A stretch of DNA of 64,000 bases from Rhodocyclaceae bacterium. Its GTDB lineage: Bacteria > Pseudomonadota > Gammaproteobacteria > Burkholderiales > Usitatibacteraceae. Below are positions 44,288 through 54,012 of the stretch, piece after piece (position 1 is the first letter of the stretch; each line of letters begins with the position of its first letter). A program made the position numbers and the translations under genes. The notes beneath the pieces were generated by a model, which saw only the letters and a list, made by a program, of their open reading frames with translations, searched no databases and was not told the DNA's origin. The stretch covers positions 1 through 64,000 of the forward strand of contig JADCIX010000040.1 in NCBI GenBank assembly GCA_020247545.1, in the 5' to 3' direction.

Positions 44288-47200
44288 TCAGTGCGGCACT
44301 GTTCGCGTGTCGTGCCATGGTCGCGTCATTACCCGTACATCTTTAGACATGCGTACCAACACTTCGCAAAACTCTTCGACACCGCTGGCCTTGAATACGA
44401 CTTGAGTAACGCCCGCGCTCTGCGCTTCTGTATGCAGCGTTTCATCAACGAACCCTGAGACAATAACAACAGGTAGCGTGGGGCTTATCAACCGAACAGA
44501 GTGAGTCACCTCCAGCCCGGACATGCCCGGCATGTTGTAGTCAGTGAAGACTAAGTCGAACTCCGAGGGGTTCTCCTTCAGCGCTTGGAGCGCCGCCACT
44601 TGTTCAGTAAACACCGTGACCTGAACCCCGCGTCGCCGCAGGTAGCGTTCTACTAAAAAGGCCAGTGACTCGTCGTCGTCAAGATAGAGCAGACGTAGCG
44701 AAGTCGGTGCGGACAAGGCTGCGACCTCTGTCTCCTTCGACCGCTCGGCGACGGGCAGCAACTCCTGCGTAACGGAAAGCGGCAAGTAGACCGAGAAGGT
44801 CGTGCCTACGCCAAGCTCACTTTCAACCGTAATCGCCCCGCCGTGTCCTTCGACAATTCCGTGCACCACCGACAGCCCTAGCCCGGTACCCTCATCAACG
44901 GGTTTGGTCGTGAAAAAAGGCTCAAAAATACGCACAAGAGTTTCGCGAGACATTCCTGAACCGTTATCGCGAACGGTCAGCCTCTGCATCGGGCCATGCT
45001 GCTTCTGCTTGAGTGCCGCCAAGTCAGGATGGGTCGACGCCAGTGAGTCATCTAGCACGATGGATTCGACTGAAATTTCGATTGCCCCACCCTGCCGGTC
45101 GATAGCCTGCATTGCATTGGTACAAAGATTGATGATGACTTGCTGAATCTGTGTGGAATCCGCCATCACCGGCGGCAGATCGGCTTCAACTTGAGTGGTT
45201 AGGGATAATCGAGCAGGCAAGGTTGACCGTAAGAGTCTTGCCGCCTCATCAACGACTGGGCGCAGCGGGGTAGGCTTAAGATCCGTTGGCTGCCGACGGC
45301 TAAACGACAAGATTTGCTTGACGAGGTCGCGAGCACGTGTCGCCGCCCTACGAATCTCCTCAAGACTTTCCTGTTCCCGCGCGTTATCTTTGGCGTCTTC
45401 CCGCGCCAGATCAACGTTGCCAAGAATAATGGTGAGGATATTGTTGAAGTCATGCGCAATCCCCCCCGCCAAGGTGCCAATCGCTTGCATTTTTTGGGCC
45501 TCGCGTAGCTGACTCTCGAGTTCGGCGCGGGCCCGCTCGGCGAATTTGCGATCACTGATATCGCGTATCGTCACGTGTGATGCAGGCAAGCCATCGTAAC
45601 TCACTCTTCTACCATGTGTCTCGACGAAAATGTCCTTCCCGTCCAGTCTGATACCGCGCATTTCCATTAATGGTGCAAACTCGGCACCTGATGCAAGCAT
45701 AAGCATCCGCTCGATGACCAAGGCATGAAACTCGGGAGCCACGATATCTAACAGACTGCACTGCATCGCCTCATCGACACTTCGGGCACCAATCAGGTTG
45801 ACAAAGGCGCGGTTAACGTAGATCAACTTGCCGCTGCGGTGCACGATTGCAGGATCTGGTGACCACTCAACTAAACCCCGATAACGCTCTTCACTCTCCC
45901 GGAGCGCAACGCCTGCCTTCTTTTGCGCAGAGATGTCGGAAATGGTGCCGACCATTCGCGTCGGCTTTCCCATTTCATCGGTCGCGACAATACGACCGCG
46001 ATTGGCGAACCATCGATACTCACCAGACTTTGTTCTCAAGCGCAATTCGGTGTACATAACACGCGTCATGCCAGCCAGATGTGCCTCCAAGGATTCGCGG
46101 TGTACGCTTACGTAATCGGGATGGATGATAGAGAGAAGGAAAGATAGCTCCTGCTGAACCACGCCATCTTCATAGCCAAGCAGGCGTGCCCACTGCGGCG
46201 CGAGGAAAAGATCCCCGGTCGTGATGTTCCAATCCCACAGCCCTTCCTCAGTTGCGTTAATGGCAAATTTAAAACGCTCTTCACTGGCAATCAACTTTGC
46301 CTCAGTTCGCTTGATCCGGGTAATGTCCACGACGACCGCAAAACAACCGACGATCACCCCACTTTCGTCGCGGTCCGGAATAAGACTGCATAACCCGTAG
46401 CGCCGACCGATGGGACTCTCAAAATAGTTCTCGAATGTAACGGTCTCGCCTGTGAACATGCGAGTGACGTATGGCACCATGCGCGCAAAGAACTCCTCGC
46501 CGTGGAATTCAAGCAGGGAACGCCCGAGACTTTCACTTAGTGGTTTACCAAATACATCCACATAGCGATCATTCATAAAGGTAAACCGCAGATCCCGGTC
46601 TAGCCGGGCGAACAATCCCCCAGTTTTGTTTAGGATCAGCCTGAGGTCTTGCAAGTTGCGGTTGGTTGCGAGCTCGGCCAACCGGTGCTCTGTCACATCC
46701 TGTAATACCCCGACAATGCGGATGACCCCGCCATCTTCAGCGCGGACCAGGCAACAGCGCTCTTCAACATGGGCATACTGACCGTCTTTGCGTAGTAAGC
46801 GATATCGCCCTGAGTATGTGTTGGCGCTCGTGGCACTAACGCAGCCGAAGTCGCCAATCACACGGTCGCAGTCATCTGGGTGCAAGCATTTTCTCCAAAC
46901 CGTCGGACTACTAAGCATTGCGGGATCATCCCAACCATAAAGCTGCGTGACCCGGTCGCTCCACCAGATGGTTCCGGTAGCGATATCCTGATCATAAACA
47001 ACGCCAATCATTGCCTCATGTGCCAGCCGTAGTCTCTCCTCTGCCTGGCGCAAGGCTGTTTCAGCTTGCTGGCATTGCCTAATGTTTCGGATACTTGTAC
47101 AGGTCGCGGGCTCACCTTCATAGGTGATGTGTGTGCTCTGCACAGCCAAATCAAAGACCGTGCCGTCGGGGCGAAGACCCTGTATCTCGGCGACAGGCAA

Positions 47201-47812
47201 GGCCGCTACAGCATGCGCAGCTGGATGGATGCAAAGTGCTGCAAACGCTCGCGAAGACGGAGCGATGAACGCAATCAAGGACCGCCCCACCATGTCACGA
47301 GCGTTATCGACACCAAATTGCCTAAGAGCAGTCGGATTAACGTAGATAATCTCGCCGTCCCGATGAACCACAAACCCGCTAAGAGACGAATCGGCTACTT
47401 TGGAAAAACTCACTTCACTATCTGGCAAAGCCCCTTGTCCGATTCGGCATTGGGCTACACGTGTCACGATCATCACGGAACCAACACACTTGCCGTCTTT
47501 CCATTGAGGTGACTCAGTGATGGATACTGCGAGTTCCGAGCCCCTCGCGCTGATTAGCGAAGACTCGTAAGTCGCCGTTTGTCCCGCCTGCCTCTGCTGG
47601 CGTCGCTCCTTAAGCTTGGTCCGATACGCCGGTGCAAAAACGTCTTCCGCCGCCAGACCAGTCAAATTCTCAAGGTTCAGACCGGCCAAGTCGGAAAAGG
47701 CAGCATTCACAAACTGAACCCGCCCGTCTGCATCCGCCAAGATGATGCCTTGGTCGATGCGATTGATGACTTCGACCGGAACGCTTAGCGCAGAATGATG
47801 GCAGGTTAGCAT
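44288..47812 (-). CDS. Multi-PAS hybrid sensor histidine kinase
   Basis: A 1174-residue soluble signalling protein. It has about six PAS units (about 10-125, 140-250, 265-385, 390-510, 520-640 and 650-765), a HisKA domain with the phospho-accepting His in GGIAHDFNNIL, a HATPase domain (INLCTNAMQAI, DNGSGMS, GTGLGLSVVHG), and a C-terminal receiver domain with the acceptor Asp in FTDYNMPGMSG. No membrane helices are visible, so it senses cytoplasmic cues. No separate response regulator lies nearby; the receiver may pass phosphate on through a phosphotransfer protein. It converges with the CHASE2 gene. Confidence 0.92.
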   Translation of the reverse strand: MLTCHHSALSVPVEVINRIDQGIILADADGRVQFVNAAFSDLAGLNLENLTGLAAEDVFAPAYRTKLKERRQQRQAGQTATYESSLISARGSELAVSITESPQWKDGKCVGSVMIVTRVAQCRIGQGALPDSEVSFSKVADSSLSGFVVHRDGEIIYVNPTALRQFGVDNARDMVGRSLIAFIAPSSRAFAALCIHPAAHAVAALPVAEIQGLRPDGTVFDLAVQSTHITYEGEPATCTSIRNIRQCQQAETALRQAEERLRLAHEAMIGVVYDQDIATGTIWWSDRVTQLYGWDDPAMLSSPTVWRKCLHPDDCDRVIGDFGCVSATSANTYSGRYRLLRKDGQYAHVEERCCLVRAEDGGVIRIVGVLQDVTEHRLAELATNRNLQDLRLILNKTGGLFARLDRDLRFTFMNDRYVDVFGKPLSESLGRSLLEFHGEEFFARMVPYVTRMFTGETVTFENYFESPIGRRYGLCSLIPDRDESGVIVGCFAVVVDITRIKRTEAKLIASEERFKFAINATEEGLWDWNITTGDLFLAPQWARLLGYEDGVVQQELSFLLSIIHPDYVSVHRESLEAHLAGMTRVMYTELRLRTKSGEYRWFANRGRIVATDEMGKPTRMVGTISDISAQKKAGVALRESEERYRGLVEWSPDPAIVHRSGKLIYVNRAFVNLIGARSVDEAMQCSLLDIVAPEFHALVIERMLMLASGAEFAPLMEMRGIRLDGKDIFVETHGRRVSYDGLPASHVTIRDISDRKFAERARAELESQLREAQKMQAIGTLAGGIAHDFNNILTIILGNVDLAREDAKDNAREQESLEEIRRAATRARDLVKQILSFSRRQPTDLKPTPLRPVVDEAARLLRSTLPARLSLTTQVEADLPPVMADSTQIQQVIINLCTNAMQAIDRQGGAIEISVESIVLDDSLASTHPDLAALKQKQHGPMQRLTVRDNGSGMSRETLVRIFEPFFTTKPVDEGTGLGLSVVHGIVEGHGGAITVESELGVGTTFSVYLPLSVTQELLPVAERSKETEVAALSAPTSLRLLYLDDDESLAFLVERYLRRRGVQVTVFTEQVAALQALKENPSEFDLVFTDYNMPGMSGLEVTHSVRLISPTLPVVIVSGFVDETLHTEAQSAGVTQVVFKASGVEEFCEVLVRMSKDVRVMTRPWHDTRTVPH

Positions 47813-48462
47813 CTGTACGTTCTTGATTTTCAGCGATGACTCAGTTGGGTCTTGAAGTTAGCAGAACTGGCTACCAATTGCCTACTGTAAGCGAATTCGA
47901 GATATCTGGTGAGAAGCAGCGCCGCTTTGCCGAACAACACTTCCTATTTCTTCAGCGGATGGGCAGAAAGATATCGGCGCGCTGCTACGCAACAGCACAG
48001 AGATTCTATCGTGCCCACGGAGATATCGCAGCAATCCCTGGCAGTCGGCCAACGATCCCAGCCAGACTTACGCCATTACGCTTTGGAATATATTTCGGCA
48101 AATTTTGCTCGAACCTGAACATTTCATGAGGGCGCGTTGGAGAGCGGTATAGCGGGCGCGCGATTTCTCGCCTGAGCGACCCAGCCCAGCGAGCGGTGTT
48201 TGTCAGATCCGTGTGGGAGAACAAGGCCTATTCGTCAAACATGACACGGTCCAATTTCCCGAGGGCGAACGTGCAGTTGGCATCCATCGCAAAAGAGGAA
48301 CGATCCAAATTGGTTTGCCATTCGTTCAGAGGCAACGTCCTTCGACGCGGCGGGTAGCCCATGAAATATTCAGGCGTGAACGCAGCGACCGGACCAATCG
48401 TGCGGTCGCGTCTGTGGCAAGTCATCAACCCCAGCGGCTATCCACTCTTCCCCTACCCACAA
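47813..48462. other. Gene-poor stretch, repeat copy R1 inside
   Basis: 650 nt upstream of the histidine kinase. Reading frames present (for example 47836-48129) show no family pattern. The part 48119-48309 is one copy of a diverged repeat, described separately. The kinase promoter should lie near 47813. Confidence 0.5.
48119..48309 (+). repeat. Diverged direct repeat R1
   Basis: Matches 49433-49648 over its length with gaps. Shared blocks include CATTTCATG followed by GGGCGCGTT near the left end, a GCCTGA-CGAC block in the middle, and GCGAACGTGCAG plus GAGGAAC near the right end. By eye about three quarters of the bases agree outside gaps. Confidence 0.65.
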
Positions 48463-49221
48463 TCAGCGCGCAAGTGGTGTGAAGGTCACCGCAACTGATC
48501 GCAAATACACTTCGCTATAGGCCTCGAAACCTGAGTCAATGCCGACGTGCAGCCAGATGCCACCTTGCGCATCGGCCTGAGTTTGCAGCACCGCAGGAGG
48601 CTCTAATGTCTTGGCGGCGAATTGGCGCTGCATGCAGGTGCTGACCGCGTTACCGATATGCCCTAGCACCTGCGATTGAGAGCCGCCCACCGTCTGGTTG
48701 CCGCGGTCAAGGTTGACGCGGAAATACCCGTTACCGTTGAGTTGCGTCATCGGCTCTTGCGTGGTGGCACCCGCATGGACCGTCACCCCTTCGCCGGGCG
48801 CACCGCCCACGCCGGCGCAGCCTGAGGGAGCGCTGGTCAGAAAATCTGCCGCAAAGTCCACGCGGTAGCTCTGCTGCGGCTTGAGGCCGGTCAGCCGACA
48901 CTTCGTATAGATAAACAAATCATCGCTGCGGTTAGTACCCGAAAGCCGCCAGCCCTGCCCCTGAAATGGCGCAGGCGCAGGTGCCATTGCCGAAATCGTA
49001 TCGGGTGGCGCAGTGGCAACGGTGTAGTCGGCGTCAGCGCCAGTGCAAACCGGACTACTGGAGAAATCCACCGCACGCTTAACCACGGGAACGGGTGAAC
49101 CGCCCTCGCCGCCGCTACCACCACCGCCACAAGCCGATAATGCGGCGCTTAGGCTAATGCATACAAAGACGAGTGAACTCCGTGCTCTTGTTGCCGGGAA
49201 GCCAATAAATGTGATGGACAT
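48463..49221 (-). CDS. Secreted lipoprotein of unknown function
   Basis: A 252-residue protein with a lipoprotein signal (SLVFVCISLSAALSAC) and a glycine-rich linker (CGGGGSGGEGG) after the lipidated Cys. The mature part has four or five further Cys and a beta-rich look; GLKPQQSYRVDFAADF and VYLRSVAVTFTP suggest a jelly-roll-like fold, but I recognise no family. I use the ATG at 49221 because it puts the signal peptide in place; the frame runs back to a TTG at 49269. No operon partner. Confidence 0.65.
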   Translation of the reverse strand: MSITFIGFPATRARSSLVFVCISLSAALSACGGGGSGGEGGSPVPVVKRAVDFSSSPVCTGADADYTVATAPPDTISAMAPAPAPFQGQGWRLSGTNRSDDLFIYTKCRLTGLKPQQSYRVDFAADFLTSAPSGCAGVGGAPGEGVTVHAGATTQEPMTQLNGNGYFRVNLDRGNQTVGGSQSQVLGHIGNAVSTCMQRQFAAKTLEPPAVLQTQADAQGGIWLHVGIDSGFEAYSEVYLRSVAVTFTPLAR

Positions 49222-49327
49222 AACGAGGTGTACCTCATGCAGGGTAAATACCGCCAAATAAGGAATCAATAATCAGCAAAGCAAAAGCCGGTTCGTGATT
49301 CACCAACCGGCTTCTGCTAATACTTTT

Positions 49328-49404
49328 TGGTCGGAGCGACGAGATTCGAACTTGCGACCCCTTGCACCCCATGCATGTGCGCTACCAGTCTGCGCCACGC
49401 TCCA
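49328..49404 (-). tRNA. tRNA-Pro (anticodon GGG), with two stem mismatches
   Basis: 77 nt including an encoded CCA. Acceptor UGGAGCG/CGCUCCG (first pair U-G), D stem GCGC/GCGC, anticodon loop AUGGGGU giving GGG, T loop UUCGAAU. Two stems are imperfect: A-A in the anticodon stem (CAUGC/GCAAG) and A-C in the T stem (GCAAG/CUCGU). It could be a functional but degraded gene or a tRNA pseudogene. Confidence 0.8.
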
Positions 49405-49829
49405 ACCGAAGGCGATTATAACGGCTAGCCGGAGCATTTCATGGGGGCGCGTTCGAAGGCGGGTGAGCGGGTGAGCGATTGTTTGCCTGACCGACTACAG
49501 TACCGCGAGCCGTGTCTGCCAAATGCGTTCGGTAGGAAAGCGCGTGTTTATCAACTGCGTGTCAACTGCAGTGGCAAACACGTTGCCGACCAATCACCCG
49601 AGAGCGAACGTGCAGGCTGCATCCACGGCAAATGAGGAACGCGCCAAAGAAACGAGGCTGACCAGTTTCGGCTCGTTATGGTTGGCGACACCGGTGTCGG
49701 CGTCGCTGCTCTCAACTGCGCCGTGGGTAAGACAATGCTCGCGCCGCTGACTAACGAGACAAACTGCATACAGTTGATGGTCTTGGCACCCGCGTTAGCA
49801 AACTTGACTGAAAGGCAATGCTGATGTCT
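49405..49829. other. Gene-poor stretch, repeat copy R2 inside
   Basis: 425 nt between the tRNA and the SnoaL-like gene. Apart from repeat R2 (49433-49648) I see no supported gene, terminator or promoter. Confidence 0.5.
49433..49648 (+). repeat. Diverged direct repeat R2
   Basis: Partner of R1 in the same orientation, about 1.3 kb away. Together they bracket the lipoprotein gene and the tRNA. It has about 25 extra bases in the middle compared with R1. Confidence 0.65.
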
Positions 49830-50813
49830 TTACCGAAGGTGCGACATAACATCCACATCCAGTTGCAACAACAAATCAATCTGGTCGATAAACACCCAGT
49901 TCTCCCGCAGTAACGTGCCCTCCCGCCGCCAAAAATCCATCACACGCATCGTGATGCGCCGATTCGTTGCCGGATGCCCAAGCCATGAGCCTCGATGTGT
50001 GGCGTTAATAGACGGCCAGCCGCACGATCCAACATAGGCACCATCACCGATACGTGCTTTATGATTGCCGCCAATCCGATCTGGGAACGCTTGCAAAAAT
50101 GCGCGTTGGTGAACATCCTGAAAACCCTTTAGCCGACGACTAGTGCCAATTGCCGCCGGGCCGTACCACATCATGTCAGGGTGCCAGAAACGCTCCATGC
50201 CCATACTCTCAAGCGATTTTTGATCGTACTGCATCAGACCGGCAATCATGGCTTCGACTAGCCTAAGACTTTGCTCGCTTTCGCCGGGTGCAGCCGTTTC
50301 CAGCGTGACGCCATCACGCGTGGCGGGGCCTGGAACGCGGTCTGCGACGCCACGCCCAACTGGGAGCTCCCTCGGCCAACATCCAGCTTGGCGCATCACG
50401 TCAAGCAAATCAAGAATCAAGTAGACCTCACGAACCTTGCCTGCTTCGATCCTGCTGAATTCACCATAGCGGATGTTTACTACCCCACCGGTGGCCGGGA
50501 TTCCTAGCCAGTTGCTCGTAAACGTGCCCGTATAGTGGCCGGTTGCACCAATCCAGTCACCACCTTTGAAACTATTCGCAATGACGATGTCATCGCGCCG
50601 CTCTAGGTCTGGCACGGCGGCCAGCAAGGGTGACCAAAAACTGGCTATTAACGTGTCAGACCCGTGGAGGTCGTTAATCGGATGCGGCCCATACCAGTCC
50701 ACATCTTCGCTGTAGACATCTCGAATTGCATGCAACTTCTCTTCGGGTGCTTGCGCGTCTAGGCCCGCGAGCAACGCGAGATAAGTTCTTTTCTGATCAG
50801 CTGGCGTAATCAT
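49830..50813 (-). CDS. Tandem SnoaL-like (NTF2-fold) protein
   Basis: A 327-residue protein made of two SnoaL-like domains of about 150 residues. Both halves carry the same motif at the same place (DVDWYGPHPI near 38 and DMMWYGPAAIG near 215), and both end in a helix-strand like REVYLILDLLD / ENWVFIDQIDLL. Single SnoaL domains act as cyclases, isomerases or binding proteins. It lies 95 nt downstream of the TonB receptor, beyond a terminator, and has a cousin at 57158. The role is unknown, likely enzymatic in the same pathway. Confidence 0.75.
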   Translation of the reverse strand: MITPADQKRTYLALLAGLDAQAPEEKLHAIRDVYSEDVDWYGPHPINDLHGSDTLIASFWSPLLAAVPDLERRDDIVIANSFKGGDWIGATGHYTGTFTSNWLGIPATGGVVNIRYGEFSRIEAGKVREVYLILDLLDVMRQAGCWPRELPVGRGVADRVPGPATRDGVTLETAAPGESEQSLRLVEAMIAGLMQYDQKSLESMGMERFWHPDMMWYGPAAIGTSRRLKGFQDVHQRAFLQAFPDRIGGNHKARIGDGAYVGSCGWPSINATHRGSWLGHPATNRRITMRVMDFWRREGTLLRENWVFIDQIDLLLQLDVDVMSHLR

Positions 50814-50842
50814 TGCAAGATCATGAATGCTAAGTGGAAAAT

Positions 50843-50876
50843 AAAAGGCCGTCGCCCGGTTAGAGAGACGGCCTTT
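50843..50876 (-). terminator. Terminator after the TonB receptor gene
   Basis: GGCCGTC (50847) and GACGGCC (50867) pair across a 13-nt loop, with AAAA/TTTT on both sides, 33 nt after the receptor stop. Confidence 0.7.
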
Positions 50877-50908
50877 AGCTGCAATACAAAGGTAGAGGGC
50901 TTTAAATT

Positions 50909-53575
50909 CTAGAAGGACTTGAAATTATAGTTAAGACGTAAACCGAATGTGCGCGGCGGAGCGGAGCTGACCTGTAGCGCACCACCGCCACCCCAAACGA
51001 AGCGGTTAATGGTTTCTTTGTCCGTCACATTGTCGACATACAACAGCGCATTGAAATTCCGGTTGATTTCCCAGTTCACCTTCAAGTCGAACTTGGTATA
51101 TGCGCCCTGCTTTTCGATTTCGGCGTTGGTTGGCTGGCCATAGAAGCCGCCATTAAAGTTGGCGACCACCATTGGCGTGACGCGACCCCCGTTAGGCGTA
51201 TCGAATTCATATGCGGCCGAGATCGAACCTTGGTAGCGTGACGCATACGGCACACGCTTACCTGTCAGATCACAACCGAAAGCAACCGCCGGCTGACCGG
51301 CACCACCGGTGCCTGGAAGTACGCCGCAGGAGTAACCTGGCGCAAACACACGGCGCTGACCAGGCGGAGCGATAAGTACACCATTGACCGTCGTCCCCGC
51401 AACGTTCGAGGCATCGGTCACCAAAATAGAGGTGCCGAACGGCAGGGCAACGTCTGGGAAGCTGGTGTACTTTGCATCAAGCAGTGACAATCCGGCGGTC
51501 ACGGATAGACGCTCAATACCGCGCCACTCGACTTCCAATTCAACACCTTCGGCTTTTGCTTTGGCGGCGTTGAAGATCGTCGAAATTGTGGTTGCACCCA
51601 CGGGCACTTGGCGCTGCTCTTGCAGATTGGTGTACTTGTTGCTGAAGGCGGCAACGTTGATTTGTAGCGTGTTGTCGAAGAAGCGGTTCTTGGAGCCGAT
51701 CTCGACGGCTTTCACTTCCTCAGGCAAGAATGTTCGGACTTGCTCAAGTGCTTGGCCTGAGTTGAAACCGCCCGACCGGAATCCGGTTGAGTAAGCCACG
51801 TAGAGTAGGTTTTGCTTGGACAACTTATAGTCGGCAGCAAAACGACCTGTCGATTTCTTGAAAGTCTTTTGGTCGTATGTACCACCGAGCAGAATACTTG
51901 GGTTAGCGGGATCACAATAGAACCCCGGACCACGTACTGGATTACAGTTTGATGTTCCCGCTGCTCCGTATGCAGAGGTCGGCGGCGCAGGCGTCGCAAG
52001 CGTGATCAAGTTGCCATCGGGTTGTCCGGCCGCATTGCGAGGTAGCACGGCATTGGCATTAGCGAAGCGGAAGTCTTTTTTGTCTTCGGTAGTGCGGCCA
52101 CCCAGTGTGAGCGTGAGTTGGTTGGTCGCTTTCCATGAGAATTGTGCGTAGAACGCGTTAGATTCAGTTTCAGCAAACGGGTCGTCGAAGAAGCCAGCGC
52201 CGTTTTGCGGCAACGACAGCGGGGCCGCAATGGCGGCAGAGCGTACTGTGCGAGGCAACTGCTGGTTGATGAAGGTACCGCGTAACTTGTCTTTGAAGTA
52301 GTAATAGCCCGCAACGTAGCCCAGCGGCCCCTTACCCTCAGAAATCAGCTGCAATTCTTGAGTGAACGTCTTCGCCGTGGTGCGCTGATAGTCAATGGCG
52401 ATGGTCGAGGCTGAGAAGTCGCCATCGGATGTGCGCTCGGCTTTAAAGTCGGTGTAACCCGTGATTGAGCGCAATGAAAAGGCGTCCATGCGATAGCTCA
52501 TATCGAGCGAAGCGCTGGTATCTTTTAACTTCAGGAAGCTTTGGTAGTCCGTATCGACGCGATAACCATCTCCTGCGCGATAGAGTGGAATGCCAAGATC
52601 GACACCTGAGCCGACCGCGTTAGCGCCGGCTCCCGCTCCCGCACCCACCGTACGAACGCAATCGTTGACGCCATCGCGGTTACCGGCGCGGACGTTCATC
52701 CGCAGTTCCGTCGTGTTGAATAGTTGTTGGCAGGACGCCGGGTCGTAGTAGGTGCCTTTTTGTTTGTAGCCAAACGCTGAGCCGCCATTACCCCCTTGGT
52801 CAGTCGCCTCGACGCGCAGAACGGCATCGAATTGCGCGTTCGGCTTGAAGCGCAGCGCGACCCGGCCAAACTTTAGGTCTTGATCAAACAAATCTGCCGA
52901 GGAGTTGAAATCATTCTTTACGTAGCCGTCAGCACGGTCAACGGCACCAGCAAATCTCACCGCCCACATCTCATTGAGCGGAATGTTGATAACACCTTCC
53001 GTGCGTACACGATTGAACGCACCGCCTAGCAAACTGACGCTGCCCTCAAATTTTTTAAGATCGGGCGCGTTGGTGACAATCGAAATATTGCCGCCGAAGG
53101 TGTTTCGACCGTATAGCGTACCCTGTGGCCCGCGTTGGATTTCTACGCGGTCTACGTCGATGAAACTCGCCAGCGCCTGCTGGGCACGTGACTTATAAAT
53201 GCCATCGACAAAAAATCCGATCGTTGTGTCACCGTTGATCGCAACGTTTTCTGTCCGCACGCCGCGAATGGCTGGACGCGCATCTGTACCTGAACGACCA
53301 AACGTGAATCCTGGCGACATCGACTCCATCTGCGACAGATCCGTGATATTGCGCTCTGCGAGCTGATCTCCGCCAACAGCCGAAACGGAAACCGGAACCT
53401 CTTGGGGATTTTCTGCCCGACGCTGCGCGGTAACAGTGATGGTCTCGATTCCGGCTGCTTTCGGCGCGCTTGGAGCGGCCGGCGCTTGTGCCAAGGTTAC
53501 GCCACTCATGGCACCAGCCGCACCAATCGCAATTGCGACTTGGACTGCGAGCGTTTTACGTGGGTATTGTTTCAT
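50909..53575 (-). CDS. TonB-dependent outer-membrane receptor
   Basis: An 888-residue energy-coupled importer for a large or scarce ligand. A signal peptide (about 1-31) ends near LAQA, then the TonB box region IETITVTAQRR, a plug domain (about 55-165; VPVSVSAVGGDQL, RGPQGTLYGRNTFGG) and a 22-strand barrel ending in the aromatic F of NYNFKSF. I use the ATG at 53575, preceded by GGAGG, over a longer open frame. The type resembles receptors of sphingomonad-like catabolic clusters more than siderophore receptors. With the LacI regulator transcribed away from it, it likely imports the substrate of the cluster to the right. Confidence 0.93.
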   Translation of the reverse strand: MKQYPRKTLAVQVAIAIGAAGAMSGVTLAQAPAAPSAPKAAGIETITVTAQRRAENPQEVPVSVSAVGGDQLAERNITDLSQMESMSPGFTFGRSGTDARPAIRGVRTENVAINGDTTIGFFVDGIYKSRAQQALASFIDVDRVEIQRGPQGTLYGRNTFGGNISIVTNAPDLKKFEGSVSLLGGAFNRVRTEGVINIPLNEMWAVRFAGAVDRADGYVKNDFNSSADLFDQDLKFGRVALRFKPNAQFDAVLRVEATDQGGNGGSAFGYKQKGTYYDPASCQQLFNTTELRMNVRAGNRDGVNDCVRTVGAGAGAGANAVGSGVDLGIPLYRAGDGYRVDTDYQSFLKLKDTSASLDMSYRMDAFSLRSITGYTDFKAERTSDGDFSASTIAIDYQRTTAKTFTQELQLISEGKGPLGYVAGYYYFKDKLRGTFINQQLPRTVRSAAIAAPLSLPQNGAGFFDDPFAETESNAFYAQFSWKATNQLTLTLGGRTTEDKKDFRFANANAVLPRNAAGQPDGNLITLATPAPPTSAYGAAGTSNCNPVRGPGFYCDPANPSILLGGTYDQKTFKKSTGRFAADYKLSKQNLLYVAYSTGFRSGGFNSGQALEQVRTFLPEEVKAVEIGSKNRFFDNTLQINVAAFSNKYTNLQEQRQVPVGATTISTIFNAAKAKAEGVELEVEWRGIERLSVTAGLSLLDAKYTSFPDVALPFGTSILVTDASNVAGTTVNGVLIAPPGQRRVFAPGYSCGVLPGTGGAGQPAVAFGCDLTGKRVPYASRYQGSISAAYEFDTPNGGRVTPMVVANFNGGFYGQPTNAEIEKQGAYTKFDLKVNWEINRNFNALLYVDNVTDKETINRFVWGGGGALQVSSAPPRTFGLRLNYNFKSF

Positions 53576-54012
53576 CCGTGCCTCCAAAGAAAATTGTTGT
53601 GGGTGCAGCGGAAACGCCCCACGGTGTTGGCAACATGATCCGGAAAGTGCGGAACAGTCGTAACACCATGAAGCGAATCCGTACTTCGAATGCAAAAAAT
53701 GATTGATACGTTGTCGACACGGTTGGAGGCATATATTCGGCGCAGAAATGCTCTTCTCATTTTCCTGTCACAATTAATTTAGCAGACTTTTGCATTCGCA
53801 GTCTATTTTTTTGCCGATTTTTGACTGATGTTGCGAAATTGCCTCTTTGGGATGGGCGTGAGATGGTGATTGCTGTCTGACAGGCGCTAGCTTGTACACT
53901 TTGCTTCGTCAAATTCGTTGACAGCGCATGCAGGTACCAGCGGTTTTGTAGCGGCCAATTTTTGTTTTCATCTATACTGCCACGCATCGTTCACGCCAAT
54001 TGGAAGCCTGCT
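53576..54012. promoter_or_regulatory. Divergent control region of the TonB receptor and LacI gene
   Basis: 437 nt with no gene of its own. It holds the 14-nt operator-like site at 53789-53802, AT-rich tracts (53770-53825), the GGAGG of the receptor gene, and a TATACT at 53973-53978 that may be a -10 for lacI. Confidence 0.55.
53789..53802. promoter_or_regulatory. LacI-type operator candidate, copy 1
   Basis: TTTGCATTCGCAGT. The core TGC-ATTC-GCA is a near-palindrome, and an outer AGACT/AGTCT pair (53785-53805) extends it. The same 14 bases occur at 58439-58452. Confidence 0.55.

Noticed and set aside
47836-48129. 97-codon plus-strand frame upstream of the histidine kinase
   Set aside because: No recognisable family, no ribosome site and no partner; its end runs into repeat R1.
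49441-49750. Two overlapping short plus-strand frames after the tRNA
   Set aside because: They fall within repeat R2 and have no protein-like features.
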